A DNA stretch of 64,000 bases, from positions 1-64,000 of the forward strand of contig NZ_BAUX01000014.1 in assembly GCF_002897035.1 (NCBI RefSeq), read 5' to 3'. Position 1 is the stretch's first letter, and every line of letters starts with the position of its first letter. The position numbers and the translations under genes are program-made. The DNA comes from Methylopila sp. Yamaguchi. GTDB taxonomy: Bacteria; Pseudomonadota; Alphaproteobacteria; Rhizobiales; Methylopilaceae. Below the pieces are notes generated by a model. It was not told the origin of the DNA. It saw only the letters and a list, made by a program, of their open reading frames with translations, and did not search any database. Positions 9,759 to 17,942 of this stretch are shown here, piece by piece.

Positions 9759-10534
9759 TTGCGACGCCGCGCCAGATCGCCCGCGACCTCGACGAGGTCG
9801 CCGGCGTCCACGCCGGGATTCGCCACCAGGACATAGCCGACCTCGCTCTTGCGCCAGAAGGCGGCGGTCGCGCCGTCCGTCTGAGCTAGGGCGGCGGGCT
9901 CGGTGCGCCGGTCGCCCGGGCGGGAGGCGTAGAGCGAGACGACACCGAAGGGCTCGGTCGCGAGCGTCATCTGCACGCTCGGCCCGTAGGTGGATGGAAA
10001 AACCTGGACGTCGAGCGCCTTCCAGCCGGAGGGCAGCCGCGGCATGACGATCGCGGTGGCGGACCGCACTTCGTCCGGATCGTAGTCCGGCGCCTCGATC
10101 TGGGACCGCATCTCGCCCCGCAGCAGCGCGGTGCGGTGCGCCATCACCGCTTCGGTCACGAAGGTCGGGGGCTGCGTCGACGCCGAGACCTTGCTGACGA
10201 GCAGATTGTCCAGCTGCTCGTTCGCGACCCAGCCCGCGCCGACCAGAAACAGAACGGCCGCGGCGCGCCGGAAGCCCAAGAACCGCGTGTCCAGCCACGC
10301 TGCCCGCTGCAGGCGCCGCGCAGCGGCGAGAGACCTGTCGGTGGGGCCAGGGACGCTCGCGAAGGCGAGCCTCAGCTCGTCGCGCGCGCGGAGATCCGCC
10401 ATTACTCGGCTGGCGAGGGCGGGGTGGCGCGCGAGATGGCCCTCCACCTCCACGCGCCGGCTGGCGGGCAATTGCTCGTCCACATAGGCGTCGAGATCGG
10501 CCTCGGACACCCGGTCGTCGTCAGTGTTGATCAT
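9755..10534 (-). CDS. Membrane-anchored anti-sigma factor (RsiW-like)
   Basis: A 259-aa protein whose start (ATG, MINTDDDRVSEADL) overlaps the end of the ECF sigma gene by 14 nt. The N-terminal 70 residues follow the anti-sigma fold (SEADLDAYVDEQLP, then EVEGHLARHPALASRV), but the His-x3-Cys-x2-Cys zinc site of ZAS proteins is absent, so it is a zinc-less variant. A single membrane span lies near residues 88-105 (AAAVLFLVGAGWVA), leaving about 150 residues outside the membrane as a likely sensor. Position and topology give the function; what it senses is unknown. Confidence 0.85.
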   Translation of the reverse strand: MINTDDDRVSEADLDAYVDEQLPASRRVEVEGHLARHPALASRVMADLRARDELRLAFASVPGPTDRSLAAARRLQRAAWLDTRFLGFRRAAAVLFLVGAGWVANEQLDNLLVSKVSASTQPPTFVTEAVMAHRTALLRGEMRSQIEAPDYDPDEVRSATAIVMPRLPSGWKALDVQVFPSTYGPSVQMTLATEPFGVVSLYASRPGDRRTEPAALAQTDGATAAFWRKSEVGYVLVANPGVDAGDLVEVAGDLARRRK

Positions 10535-11057
10535 CCGAACCTCCAACGAGCCGCAGGCGAGCGGGGCCCGGAGACGCGACGGCCTCCGGCGCCCGCAGCG
10601 CGGCGCGCGCGCGGCCAAGCCGCGACATCAATGTCCCAACGGGCGCCCCGATCGCGGTGGCGGCGTCCTGGTAGGAAAGGCCCTCTATCGCCACGAGGTG
10701 CAGCGCCGCGCGCTGATCCTCGGGAAGGGCGTCGAACCGCGCGCGCACCTCGGCGAGGCGCACGGCGTGTTCCTGCGGCGCGTCGAGCGCGGTCGCCACC
10801 GCCTCGCTCACTTCGAGCCGGGTCAACTCCGCACGGCGGCGGCGGACCCCGTCCACAAACACGTTGTGCAGAATCGCCAGCAGCCAGGGCCGCAAGGCCA
10901 TGTCCGAGCGGAAGCTTGCGCGCCGTTCGAGGGCGCGCGCCAGCGCTTCCTGCACCAGATCGTCCGCGTCGCCATGGGACCCCGCCAAAGCCCGGGCGTA
11001 GCGACGCATGGGGCCAAGCTCCCCGGTCACGTCAAACCCGCGCTTCGATGTGGTCAT
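10521..11057 (-). CDS. ECF RNA polymerase sigma factor
   Basis: A 178-aa group IV sigma factor. Region 2 is visible at about residues 15-80 (MRRYARALAGSHGDADDLVQEALARALE, then RPWLLAILHNVFVDGVRR), and region 4 at about 108-160 (LPEDQRAALHLVAIEGLSYQDAATAIG, then SRLGRARAAL). The first gene of a three-gene operon, it overlaps the anti-sigma gene by 14 nt, the classic arrangement in which the membrane anti-sigma holds the sigma until a signal arrives. It may transcribe its own operon; the short AT-rich stretch GGGATTAAACCC lies about 40 nt upstream of the ATG. Motif strings here are given in segments; the family call is firm, the regulon is not known. Confidence 0.92.
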   Translation of the reverse strand: MTTSKRGFDVTGELGPMRRYARALAGSHGDADDLVQEALARALERRASFRSDMALRPWLLAILHNVFVDGVRRRRAELTRLEVSEAVATALDAPQEHAVRLAEVRARFDALPEDQRAALHLVAIEGLSYQDAATAIGAPVGTLMSRLGRARAALRAPEAVASPGPARLRLVGGSDDQH

Positions 11058-11116
11058 GATGCGTTTACGGAGCCGGCCGAGGGTTTAATCCCGACGGGGC
11101 GCAAAAAAAGCGCCGG

Positions 11117-11767
11117 TCAGAAGCCTGCGTAGCGGCCGGGCTTGTGATTCAAGACCAGCACCACGCTCAGCGTCAGCGCGCTCAGCACCGAGAGCGCAAG
11201 ATGCTCGAGGTCGAGCACCGTCGCGGCCGCGGCGAGCACCAGAAAGTCGGTCAGGGCCTGGACGTGGCCGGCCCGCAGCCAGCCGCGCTCCTGGGCGTAG
11301 AGCGCAAGCGCGCTCGTGCCGCCGACGCTCGCCTTGTGGCGGGCGAGGGCGAGTACGCCCATGCCCAGCAGAACGCCACCGGCGAGGGCCGCGAACACGC
11401 CGCTCTTGGACTGCAGGGCGAAGACGTGCGGGGCCAGCGCTCCGAACCCGGCGAGCATCGCGTTGACGATCAGGGTCTTTAGGGTGAACTCGGCCCCCAT
11501 CGTCCGGTAGACGAGCGCGTAGAACGGGAGGTTGACCAGCAGGAACAGCACGCCCGTCGGCCATCCCAGGGCGAAGTGCAGGATCAGCGCGATGCCGGCG
11601 ACGCCGCCGGTGGCGAGTCCCGCCGCCTGCAGCAGCGCCAAGCCGAGACCGATCAGCACCACCGCGATGCAGAAGGCGACGGCGTCCTCCAGCCGCGTGT
11701 GTTTGCGCGCGTCGCCCTGCGGCTTCAGCTTTTCGGCGAGGCGGGCGGCGGGCTTGCTGATGTCCAT
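11117..11767 (-). CDS. YitT family membrane protein
   Basis: A 216-aa integral membrane protein of the YitT/DUF161 family, function not established. Hydrophobic segments are visible from about residue 31 onward (VAFCIAVVLIGLGLALLQAAG, AGIALILHFALG, VLFLLVNLPFYALVY and others, five to six spans), with the conserved GLATGGVAGIALIL glycine motif typical of the family. The ATG at 11767 is chosen; a TTG at 11779 would add four residues (MLAF). It is the gene upstream of the ECF operon on the same strand, 59 nt away. Confidence 0.85.
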   Translation of the reverse strand: MDISKPAARLAEKLKPQGDARKHTRLEDAVAFCIAVVLIGLGLALLQAAGLATGGVAGIALILHFALGWPTGVLFLLVNLPFYALVYRTMGAEFTLKTLIVNAMLAGFGALAPHVFALQSKSGVFAALAGGVLLGMGVLALARHKASVGGTSALALYAQERGWLRAGHVQALTDFLVLAAAATVLDLEHLALSVLSALTLSVVLVLNHKPGRYAGF

Positions 11768-11816
11768 AAACGCCAGCAAGCCACGGCCCGCCGCCGGCGT
11801 CCACGCCGGCGGGGGC

Positions 11817-13076
11817 CTAGCTGATCTTCAGAAACTCGCGGCCGACCTTCACCAGATCGAAGCGGCGCCAGCCGCCGTCGGCTTCCGGCAGGTCGTAGCG
11901 CACGATGTCGGCGGTGGCGTAGGTGCGCGAGAGCTTGGACGGCAGGAAGGAGCCGGTGCCGACCACGTCGACCGGCGCCGAGAGATTGCCGAACACGCGG
12001 CACTTCAGCGTGTCGAAGCCGGAGGAGGCGACGATTTTTGGCTGCTTGAAGCCGGCGTCGTCGAGGGCCTTGCGGAAGAAGATCACGGCCGCGGCCGTCA
12101 CCCCCGTTCCGAACAGGACCTTGTCGCGGATCTCGTCGGCGGAAAGGCCGTCGAGCTCGGCCAGATCGAAGCCCTGCAGCGCGAGCTTCGCCACCTCGCC
12201 CGGCGTGTGCCGGTGGGTCCATTTGAGCAGCGTTCGGACGCTCTCGTCCCAGTCCAGCCCTTCGAGGTGACGGCCGCCGTGGGTGTCGAGCCGGAAGCTC
12301 AGCGTCTTCCCGGCCTCAGCGGGGCCGCCGGGCGCGTAGAACCAGCGGCAGATGGCGAGCGCGTCGGTCACCTCGCGGCCGTCGTAGTCGACGAGCGCCG
12401 TGATGCCGGGCTCGTCCGGAAACTGCGCGACGTAGAGCTTGGCGGCCTCAAGCGTCGCGCTCTCCACCGTTGGGTCGCGGCCGTCTCTCAGCATCCGCGC
12501 CTTGGCGTAGCCGATCAGCGAGTGCGGCATGGTGCCAAGCCCTCGGGACGTTCCATAGAGCGGCGCGGCGAGGTCGGTGGAGGTGCCGACGAAGCCCTTC
12601 GCGCCCATCAGCTGCGCGGTGCGCGACCCGACGCTCGCGCCGTAGGAGCAGGCGAGGTGCATGTCATCGCCGGTGGTGTGGCGCGCCTCCATGGCGAGGA
12701 AGGCGCAGTCCGGCAGCGCGAGCGCCATGGAGAAGGCGTTGAACGCCGACACGCAGGCGAAGCCGATCCGCTGCAGCAGCAGCGTTTCGATCGGCGAGAG
12801 AGCGGCCAGCGACCCGGTCACGTAGAGCATCGGCTTGCCCGGCGCGAGCGCGGCGCCCTCCGGCGCCGTACGGTCGAGCGTCAGCGGGATCGCGGCGTCG
12901 GCGGGATAGACGTCCTCGAGGAAGGCGATCGCCCGATCGAGCGCCACCACGGCGTCGGCGCGCAGGAACACCGCATAGGTGACGCGCGCGTCGCCATGCG
13001 CCGCGACGATTTCGGACGTCTTCGCGAAATAGGCGTCCGTACGGGCGGCCACGAAGTCGGACGGGATGTCGCTCAC
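11817..13076 (-). CDS. Nicotinate phosphoribosyltransferase-like protein
   Basis: A 419-aa member of the nicotinate/nicotinamide phosphoribosyltransferase superfamily, expected to convert nicotinate and PRPP to nicotinate mononucleotide for NAD salvage. Family features are the EARHTTG segment near the middle, the substrate-binding FDTHGG-like RLDTHGGRH, and the C-terminal IVASSGFDT ... VVGTGSFLPSKL barrel strands. A GTG start is used, with GGAG 8 nt upstream. It is shorter than E. coli PncB and closer to the compact archaeal/alphaproteobacterial type. It lies 63 nt after fabI on the same strand but is probably not functionally linked. Confidence 0.82.
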   Translation of the reverse strand: MSDIPSDFVAARTDAYFAKTSEIVAAHGDARVTYAVFLRADAVVALDRAIAFLEDVYPADAAIPLTLDRTAPEGAALAPGKPMLYVTGSLAALSPIETLLLQRIGFACVSAFNAFSMALALPDCAFLAMEARHTTGDDMHLACSYGASVGSRTAQLMGAKGFVGTSTDLAAPLYGTSRGLGTMPHSLIGYAKARMLRDGRDPTVESATLEAAKLYVAQFPDEPGITALVDYDGREVTDALAICRWFYAPGGPAEAGKTLSFRLDTHGGRHLEGLDWDESVRTLLKWTHRHTPGEVAKLALQGFDLAELDGLSADEIRDKVLFGTGVTAAAVIFFRKALDDAGFKQPKIVASSGFDTLKCRVFGNLSAPVDVVGTGSFLPSKLSRTYATADIVRYDLPEADGGWRRFDLVKVGREFLKIS

Positions 13077-13139
13077 GTGGATCGCTCCGAAACGCTCTCG
13101 CTCGGTCTCAAGGGCGGACGAGCCTTGAGCTTGTAGATG

Positions 13140-13976
13140 TCACCCGCCGGCCTTCTCCGCCGCGTCTTCCGCCGCGACGATCGTCTTCAGGCTGTCCGGC
13201 CGCGGCATCGAGATGACATTGTAGCCGGCGTCCACGAAGTGGATCTCACCCGTGACGCCGGACGCGAGATCGGAGAGCAGGTAGAGCGCCGCGCCGCCGA
13301 CGTCCTCGATGGTGATCGGGCGGCGCAACGGCGCGTGGCGGCGCTGGTACTCGTACATCAGCCGCGCATCGGAAATGCCGGCGCCCGCGAGCGTCCGCAC
13401 CGGCCCGGCGGAGATCGCGTTGACGCGGATTCCCTGCGGGCCGTAGTCGGCGGCGAGGTAGCGCACGCTCGCTTCCAGCGCCGCCTTGGCGACGCCCATG
13501 ACGTTGTAGTTCGGCATGACGCGAGTCGCGCCGCCGTAGGTGAGCGTGATCATCGAACCGCCGTCGGTCATCAGCTCGGCGGCGCGCTTCGCGACCTCCG
13601 TGAAGGAGAAGGCCGAGATCACCATGGTGCGCGAGAAGTTCTCGCGGCTGGTGTCGGCGTAGCGGCCCTTCAGCTCGTTCTTGTTGGAGAAGCCGATGGC
13701 GTGGACCAGCAGGTCGAGCCCGCCCCACCGCTCCTTGAGCGCGGCGAAGACGGCGTCCACCGAGGCGATGTCCTCCACGTCGCAGGGCAGCACGAGATCT
13801 GAGCCGAGGGTCTCCGCCAGCGGTCGCACGCGCTTGCCAAGTGCGTCGCCTTGGTAGGTGAAGGCGATTTCCGCGCCGGCTTGCGCTAGCGCCTTGGCGC
13901 AGCCCCAGGCGATCGAGTGGTCGTTGGCGACGCCCATGACGAGGGCGCGCTTGCCTGAAAGAAGTCCGGCGACCAT
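13140..13976 (-). CDS. fabI: Enoyl-[acyl-carrier-protein] reductase (NADH)
   Basis: Last reductive step of type II fatty acid elongation, a short-chain dehydrogenase and the target of triclosan and isoniazid-class inhibitors in other species. The 278-aa protein has the FabI-type cofactor site (GVANDHSIAWG) and the catalytic set Tyr147, Tyr157 and Lys164 in MPNYNVMGVAKAALEAS. The ATG at 13976 has an excellent GGAGGAG ribosome site; the frame reads on upstream only through a palindromic repeat. It is third in the fabA-fabB-fabI cluster, separated from fabB by 212 nt containing that repeat. Confidence 0.96.
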   Translation of the reverse strand: MVAGLLSGKRALVMGVANDHSIAWGCAKALAQAGAEIAFTYQGDALGKRVRPLAETLGSDLVLPCDVEDIASVDAVFAALKERWGGLDLLVHAIGFSNKNELKGRYADTSRENFSRTMVISAFSFTEVAKRAAELMTDGGSMITLTYGGATRVMPNYNVMGVAKAALEASVRYLAADYGPQGIRVNAISAGPVRTLAGAGISDARLMYEYQRRHAPLRRPITIEDVGGAALYLLSDLASGVTGEIHFVDAGYNVISMPRPDSLKTIVAAEDAAEKAGG

Positions 13977-14030
13977 TCCGGTCTCCTCCGTTACGTTGGA
14001 CGGACAGCGCCCGGTCGGACACCCTCGGCC

Positions 14031-14137
14031 TTCATCCCTCGGCTTGTCCGGGGGATCCAGAGCGCCGCTTCGCACCGCGATCGCAAGTTAAGCGCCCTAT
14101 GCCCCGGCCGGATCCCCCGGACAAGCCGGGGCTGACG
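14031..14137. repeat. Paired palindromic intergenic repeat between fabB and fabI
   Basis: Two arms, about 14031-14058 and 14107-14137, are near-perfect inverted copies of each other; each arm is itself a hairpin built on CCCGGCTTGTCCGGGGG. The whole element could fold into a stem of more than 20 bp. Copies of the same unit lie at 42802-42890. It sits inside the fabB-fabI transcript, where it could stabilise or separate the two messages. Confidence 0.85.
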
Positions 14138-14188
14138 AGGCGTTTTAGGTTCGGCGTCGACGGATCCGATCCGCCGACGCAAGAAGGG

Positions 14189-15400
14189 TCACACCCGCTC
14201 GAACACCAGCGTGGCGTTGGTGCCGCCGAAGCCGAAGGAGTTCGACATCACGGCGTTCAGCGTCTTGTCGGTCCGCTCGCGCAGGATCGGCATGTCGGCG
14301 AAAGCCGGATCGAGCTCCTCGATGTGCGCGCTCTCGGCCATGAAGCCGCCCTGCATCATCAGCAGGGAGTAGATCGCCTCCTGCACGCCGGCCGCGCCGA
14401 GCGAATGGCCCGTGAGCGACTTGGTGCCGGAGATCGGCGGGCACTTGTCCCCGAACACCGCGCGCAAAGCCTCGATCTCCTTGGCGTCGCCGACAGGGGT
14501 CGAGGTCGCGTGCGGATTGACGTAGTCGATCGGATTGCGGGCGGTCTTCATCGCCTGGCGCATGCAGCGCACCGCGCCCTCGCCCGAGGGGGCGACCATG
14601 TCGTAGCCGTCCGACGTCGCGCCGTAGCCGGTGAGTTCGGCGTAGATCTTGGCGCCGCGCGCCTTGGCCCGCTCGTACTCCTCCAGCACCAGCACCCCGG
14701 CGCCGCCGGCGATGACGAAGCCGTCGCGGTTCTTGTCATAGGCCCGCGAGGCGGTCGCCGGCGTGTCGTTGAACTTGCTCGACATGGCGCCCATGGCGTC
14801 GAACATGTCGGAGAGCGTCCAGTCGAGCTCCTCGCAGCCGCCGGCGAACATCACGTCCTGCTTGCCGTACTGGATCATCTCGGCGGCGTTGCCGATGCAA
14901 TGGCTCGACGTCGCGCAGGCGGAGGAGATCGAGTAGTTCACGCCCTTGATCTTGAACCAGGTCGCGAGCGTCGCAGACGCGGTCGAGGACATCGCCTTCG
15001 GCACCGCGAAGGGGCCGATGCGCTTCGGGCCGCCCTTCTCGCGGGTGATGTCCGCGGCCTCCACCACGACCTTGGTCGATGGGCCGCCGGAGCCCATGAT
15101 GATGCCGGTCATCTCGTCGGAGATGTCGCTCTCCTCGAGCCCTGCGTCCCGGATCGCCTGGTCCATGGCGACGTGGTTCCAGCCGGAGCCGCCGCCATGG
15201 AAGCGCATGGCGCGACGGTCGACCACCTCGGCCGGATCGAGCGTCGGCGCGCCCTGAACCTGGCACTTGAAGCCATGGGCCGCGAACTGCTCAGCGCGGG
15301 TGATGCCGGATTTCGCCTCGCGCAGGGAGGCGACGACCTCCTGCGTGGAGTTTCCGATAGACGACACGATTCCCATGCCGGTGACGACGACGCGCCTCAT
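14189..15400 (-). CDS. fabB: 3-oxoacyl-[acyl-carrier-protein] synthase I
   Basis: Condensing enzyme that elongates unsaturated intermediates made by FabA, needed for anaerobic-type unsaturated fatty acid synthesis. The 403-aa protein has the KAS I triad Cys162 (SACATSSHC), His297 ([11 protein letters not shown]) and His332 ([12 protein letters not shown]) and ends [13 protein letters not shown]. The pairing with fabA identifies it as FabB rather than FabF. The start [10 protein letters not shown] is the family start. It lies 115 nt after fabA and 212 nt before fabI on the same strand. Confidence 0.96.
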   Translation of the reverse strand: MRRVVVTGMGIVSSIGNSTQEVVASLREAKSGITRAEQFAAHGFKCQVQGAPTLDPAEVVDRRAMRFHGGGSGWNHVAMDQAIRDAGLEESDISDEMTGIIMGSGGPSTKVVVEAADITREKGGPKRIGPFAVPKAMSSTASATLATWFKIKGVNYSISSACATSSHCIGNAAEMIQYGKQDVMFAGGCEELDWTLSDMFDAMGAMSSKFNDTPATASRAYDKNRDGFVIAGGAGVLVLEEYERAKARGAKIYAELTGYGATSDGYDMVAPSGEGAVRCMRQAMKTARNPIDYVNPHATSTPVGDAKEIEALRAVFGDKCPPISGTKSLTGHSLGAAGVQEAIYSLLMMQGGFMAESAHIEELDPAFADMPILRERTDKTLNAVMSNSFGFGGTNATLVFERV

Positions 15401-15515
15401 GGGGAGCCTCCAATTCCGTAACGGCCGGGCGTCCGCAGCGCCTTGCGCAGGACGCGAGCCGGATCAGGTTGACGCGCCGCGTCGCGACGCCGGGGGTAAA
15501 GGCGACCTCCGAGGC

Positions 15516-16037
15516 TCAGGCCGCGGCGGCCTCGGCCTTGAACAGGCCGACCTTCAGGTCCTTCGCCTCATAGATGGTCTGCCCGTCGGCCTGAAGCCAG
15601 CCGTCGGCGATGCCGAGCACAAGGCGCCCGCGAACGACTCGCTTGAAGTCGACGCCGTAGACCACCTTCTTGACGCTCGGGAGCACCTGACCGGTGAACT
15701 TGATCTCGCCCGTGCCCAGCGCGCGGCCACGGCCCGAGGATCCGGTCCAGCCAAGGAAGAAGCCGGTCATCTGCCAGAGCGCGTCGAGGCCGAGACAACC
15801 CGGCATCACCGGATCGCCCTTGAAGTGGCAGTCGAAGAACCAGAGGTCGGGCGTCACGTCGAGCTCGGCGCGGACGAAGCCCTTGCCGTGCGGGCCGCCG
15901 GTCTCCGAGATCTCCGAGATGCGGTCGAACATCAGCATGGGCGGCAGGGGAAGCTGGGCGTTGCCCGCCCCGAACAGCTCCCCGCGGCCGCAGGCCAGAA
16001 GGTCTTCGTACTCGTAGCTGGCCTTGCGTTCGGTCAT
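15516..16037 (-). CDS. fabA: 3-hydroxydecanoyl-[ACP] dehydratase/isomerase
   Basis: Bifunctional enzyme that dehydrates 3-hydroxydecanoyl-ACP and isomerises trans-2- to cis-3-decenoyl-ACP, the branch point to unsaturated fatty acids. The 173-aa hotdog-fold protein has catalytic His71 ([11 protein letters not shown]) and Asp85 (CLGLD), matching E. coli His70/Asp84. First gene of the fabA-fabB-fabI group and divergent from irr across 240 nt, a layout conserved in many Hyphomicrobiales. The shared upstream region may let iron or heme status touch membrane lipid synthesis, but no Irr box is evident. Confidence 0.96.
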   Translation of the reverse strand: MTERKASYEYEDLLACGRGELFGAGNAQLPLPPMLMFDRISEISETGGPHGKGFVRAELDVTPDLWFFDCHFKGDPVMPGCLGLDALWQMTGFFLGWTGSSGRGRALGTGEIKFTGQVLPSVKKVVYGVDFKRVVRGRLVLGIADGWLQADGQTIYEAKDLKVGLFKAEAAAA

Positions 16038-16277
16038 GTGACTGCGTCTGCGTCCTTATGGATCATTGCGTTCGCCAGAAGTCCGGCGCGCGAAGCGCGG
16101 CTTAGCTAGCACACATGTCGGACCGGCGAAAAGCGTTCCGAGCGAAGGAGGTTGCTCGCTGCGTTGCGACACGATACGATTACGCATGCTTTCGCTGCGC
16201 ATTGCTGCGCGCGTGTCCTTGTCCGGCGCGACCGTCCTTCGGCCCCGCCTTCAACATGAGCGTACCCGAGACCGACG

Positions 16278-16781
16278 ATGGCCGAACCGATCACGACCAC
16301 CGCCGCCCCCGTCGCTTCCTCCGCCGCGGCCGATCGCACGGTCGACTGCGGCCTGCGGCCGTCCCTCTGCGTCGCGCGCGACGTCGGCGGTCTGCTGCGC
16401 GACTCCGGCCTCCGTCCAACCCGCCAGCGCATCGCGCTCGGCCGCCTGCTCTACGCCAAGGGCGACCGGCACGTGACGGCGGAAATCCTGCACGAGGAGG
16501 CGATGCGCGCCCGCGTGCCGGTGTCGCTCGCCACCGTCTACAACACGCTCCATCAGTTCACTGAAGTGGGCCTGCTGCGCGAGCTCGCGGTCGACGGCTC
16601 CAAGACCTGGTTCGACACCAACGTCACCGAGCACCACCACTTCCTGGTCGAAGACGACAACCGCCTGATGGACATCCCGGGCGCGCATGTCTCCGTCGAC
16701 CGCCTTCCGGAAATCCCGGACGGCATGGAGATCGCACGCGTCGACGTCGTGGTCCGACTGCGCCGCAAGCGTGTGAGCTGA
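16278..16781 (+). CDS. irr: Iron response regulator Irr (Fur family)
   Basis: Fur-superfamily repressor/activator that controls heme synthesis and iron genes in Rhizobiales in response to heme. The 167-aa protein has the winged helix (LRPTRQRIALGRLLY, then PVSLATVYNTLHQFTEVGL) and the Irr hallmark His triplet at 119-121 (VTEHHHFLVED). The N-terminal heme regulatory motif GCPWHD of Bradyrhizobium Irr is missing; instead Cys24 and Cys31 flank a GLRPSL segment, so heme sensing may depend on the His triplet as in Rhizobium. It is divergent from fabA. Start ATG at 16278; upstream in-frame ATGs were not preferred. Confidence 0.92.
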   Translation: MAEPITTTAAPVASSAAADRTVDCGLRPSLCVARDVGGLLRDSGLRPTRQRIALGRLLYAKGDRHVTAEILHEEAMRARVPVSLATVYNTLHQFTEVGLLRELAVDGSKTWFDTNVTEHHHFLVEDDNRLMDIPGAHVSVDRLPEIPDGMEIARVDVVVRLRRKRVS

Positions 16782-16803
16782 TCTCCCAGCACGATCTCCA
16801 TTG

Positions 16804-17154
16804 ATGACACGAAAAAAGGCCGTCTCGCAGCGAGGCGGCCTTTTCTCGTTGGCGCTCGCGATGGCGAGCCTTGCCGCGACCGCCGCGGCGCCTGTCCGAG
16901 CGGCGGAAACGCGCACCGTCGAGGATCTGGTGCTGCAGGGGTTTCAACTGGTCGCCCAGGGACGGCTGCTCGAGGCGCACCCGGTCACCTGCTACACGCT
17001 GAAGGTCCTTGGGGATGCATGGGACGGATGCCGCGCGGGCGATCCGATCTATGGTCGGTTCCGCCGCCTGACGCGCGGCGACGAGGCGTTTGTCTGCGTC
17101 TCGTTCCGGAACTGGACCTGCTTTCGCAGCGACTCCGAGGCGCCCGCGCCCTGA
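16804..17154 (+). CDS. Small secreted Cys-containing protein of unknown function
   Basis: A 116-aa protein with a textbook signal peptide: basic start MTRKKAVSQR, hydrophobic LFSLALAMASLAATAAA, and cleavage expected after PVRA (about residue 33). The mature part holds four Cys (in VTCYTLK, GCRAGD, VCVSF and NWTCF), suggesting two disulfides in the periplasm. Family not recognised. It begins 22 nt after the irr stop, and a strong terminator hairpin lies within its first 14 codons, so read-through from irr would be attenuated. TTG at 16801 is an alternative start; ATG at 16861 would remove the basic head and is less likely. Confidence 0.72.
   Translation: MTRKKAVSQRGGLFSLALAMASLAATAAAPVRAAETRTVEDLVLQGFQLVAQGRLLEAHPVTCYTLKVLGDAWDGCRAGDPIYGRFRRLTRGDEAFVCVSFRNWTCFRSDSEAPAP
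16812..16845 (+). terminator. Intrinsic terminator after irr, inside the next gene's signal-peptide region
   Basis: Arms 16814-16827 and 16831-16844 pair over 14 bp with one G-U wobble and a 3-nt loop CAG; A-tract on the left and TTTT on the right make it effective in both directions. It lies 31 nt after the irr stop and overlaps codons 3-14 of the following secreted protein gene. Confidence 0.85.
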
Positions 17155-17196
17155 CGCCGTGCGGAAGCCGCTCTCTGGGGTCCGCCGTCGAGCGCC

Positions 17197-17763
17197 TCAG
17201 TCGAAGCGTTCGCCGGGATAGACGCCCCAGAGGCGATCCTGCGGGATGAAGCCGTCGAAGCCGTCGCCCTCGACCCTGCACCACGAGCCGTCGCAGCGGC
17301 GCACCTCGACCAGCACCTTCGGCTCCAGCCGCGCCGACAGGCGGGCGTCCGCCGTCGCCGAGGCGCGGATCGGGAGCGCGCTGTCCTTCGACCAGGGCGC
17401 GACCAGCGCCGTCCGGCGGCCGGACAGCAGGCTGTGCCACACCCATCCTTCCGAACCCTCGGAATCCCGGATGCGCCGCCAGTTGTCGTACTCGGCGACG
17501 ATCTCGACCGGCTCTCCGGCGCGCCGATAGACGAACGCCACGGGATGGTCCTTGGTCGGGCCCTGACGGACGTAGACCTTCGCGCTCTTCAGGCTGACGT
17601 ATCGCGGGACGGGAAGGCCCGACACCGGACCGATCATCACTCCGGCCTCTGTCTCCTTGGCGGCCTGAGCGCGCGCCGCGCCGCTCAAGCCGGCCACAAC
17701 GCCGAGCGCGGCCGCCGCCGCCAGCGCCGCCCGTCCGAAGGCCTTCAGTCGATTCCCAGCCAT
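17197..17763 (-). CDS. Secreted SH3-domain protein
   Basis: A 188-aa exported protein. The N-terminus has a basic head (MAGNRLKAFGR), an Ala/Val-rich core and a likely cleavage site after GAARA near residue 32. The mature part contains two bacterial SH3-like (SH3_4/DUF1058) repeats: one at about 55-115 (VSLKSAKVYVRQGPTKDHPV ... WVWHSLLSGRR) and a second to the end (WCRVEGDGFDGFIPQDRLWGVYPGE). Such proteins probably bind peptidoglycan or stabilise envelope enzymes; no catalytic domain is present. It is divergent from the hydroxyacid dehydrogenase gene and ends convergently 42 nt from the preceding secreted protein. Confidence 0.85.
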   Translation of the reverse strand: MAGNRLKAFGRAALAAAAALGVVAGLSGAARAQAAKETEAGVMIGPVSGLPVPRYVSLKSAKVYVRQGPTKDHPVAFVYRRAGEPVEIVAEYDNWRRIRDSEGSEGWVWHSLLSGRRTALVAPWSKDSALPIRASATADARLSARLEPKVLVEVRRCDGSWCRVEGDGFDGFIPQDRLWGVYPGERFD

Positions 17764-17942
17764 GCGCGTCGCACGCTCCGTCTTTCGTCGCCGTCTTGCG
17801 TTCCGCCCGCCGTCTGCTAGAGACGCGAGGGGTCGCCGCGGGTCGCGTTCGCCGCATCCGCGCGGCCTCGAGCAAGCATCCGTCGTCCACGTTGACGATG
17901 GATTAACCGTACGCCCGAGCTCCTCCAGAAAGGTCGCCGGCC

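Noticed and set aside
9489-10298. Long frame through the anti-sigma gene in another phase
   Set aside because: Only the last 89 codons, from the ATG that overlaps the anti-sigma stop, look like a gene; the rest is a shadow.
11098-11116. GGCGC-A7-GCGCC palindrome between the YitT and ECF genes, first thought an intrinsic terminator
   Set aside because: The T-run is in the loop, not after the stem, when read on the transcribed strand; a weaker alternative stem before the T-run is possible but not convincing.
16038-16277. Irr iron control element upstream of fabA/irr
   Set aside because: No sequence close to the TTTAGAA-type dyad was found; only short AT patches.
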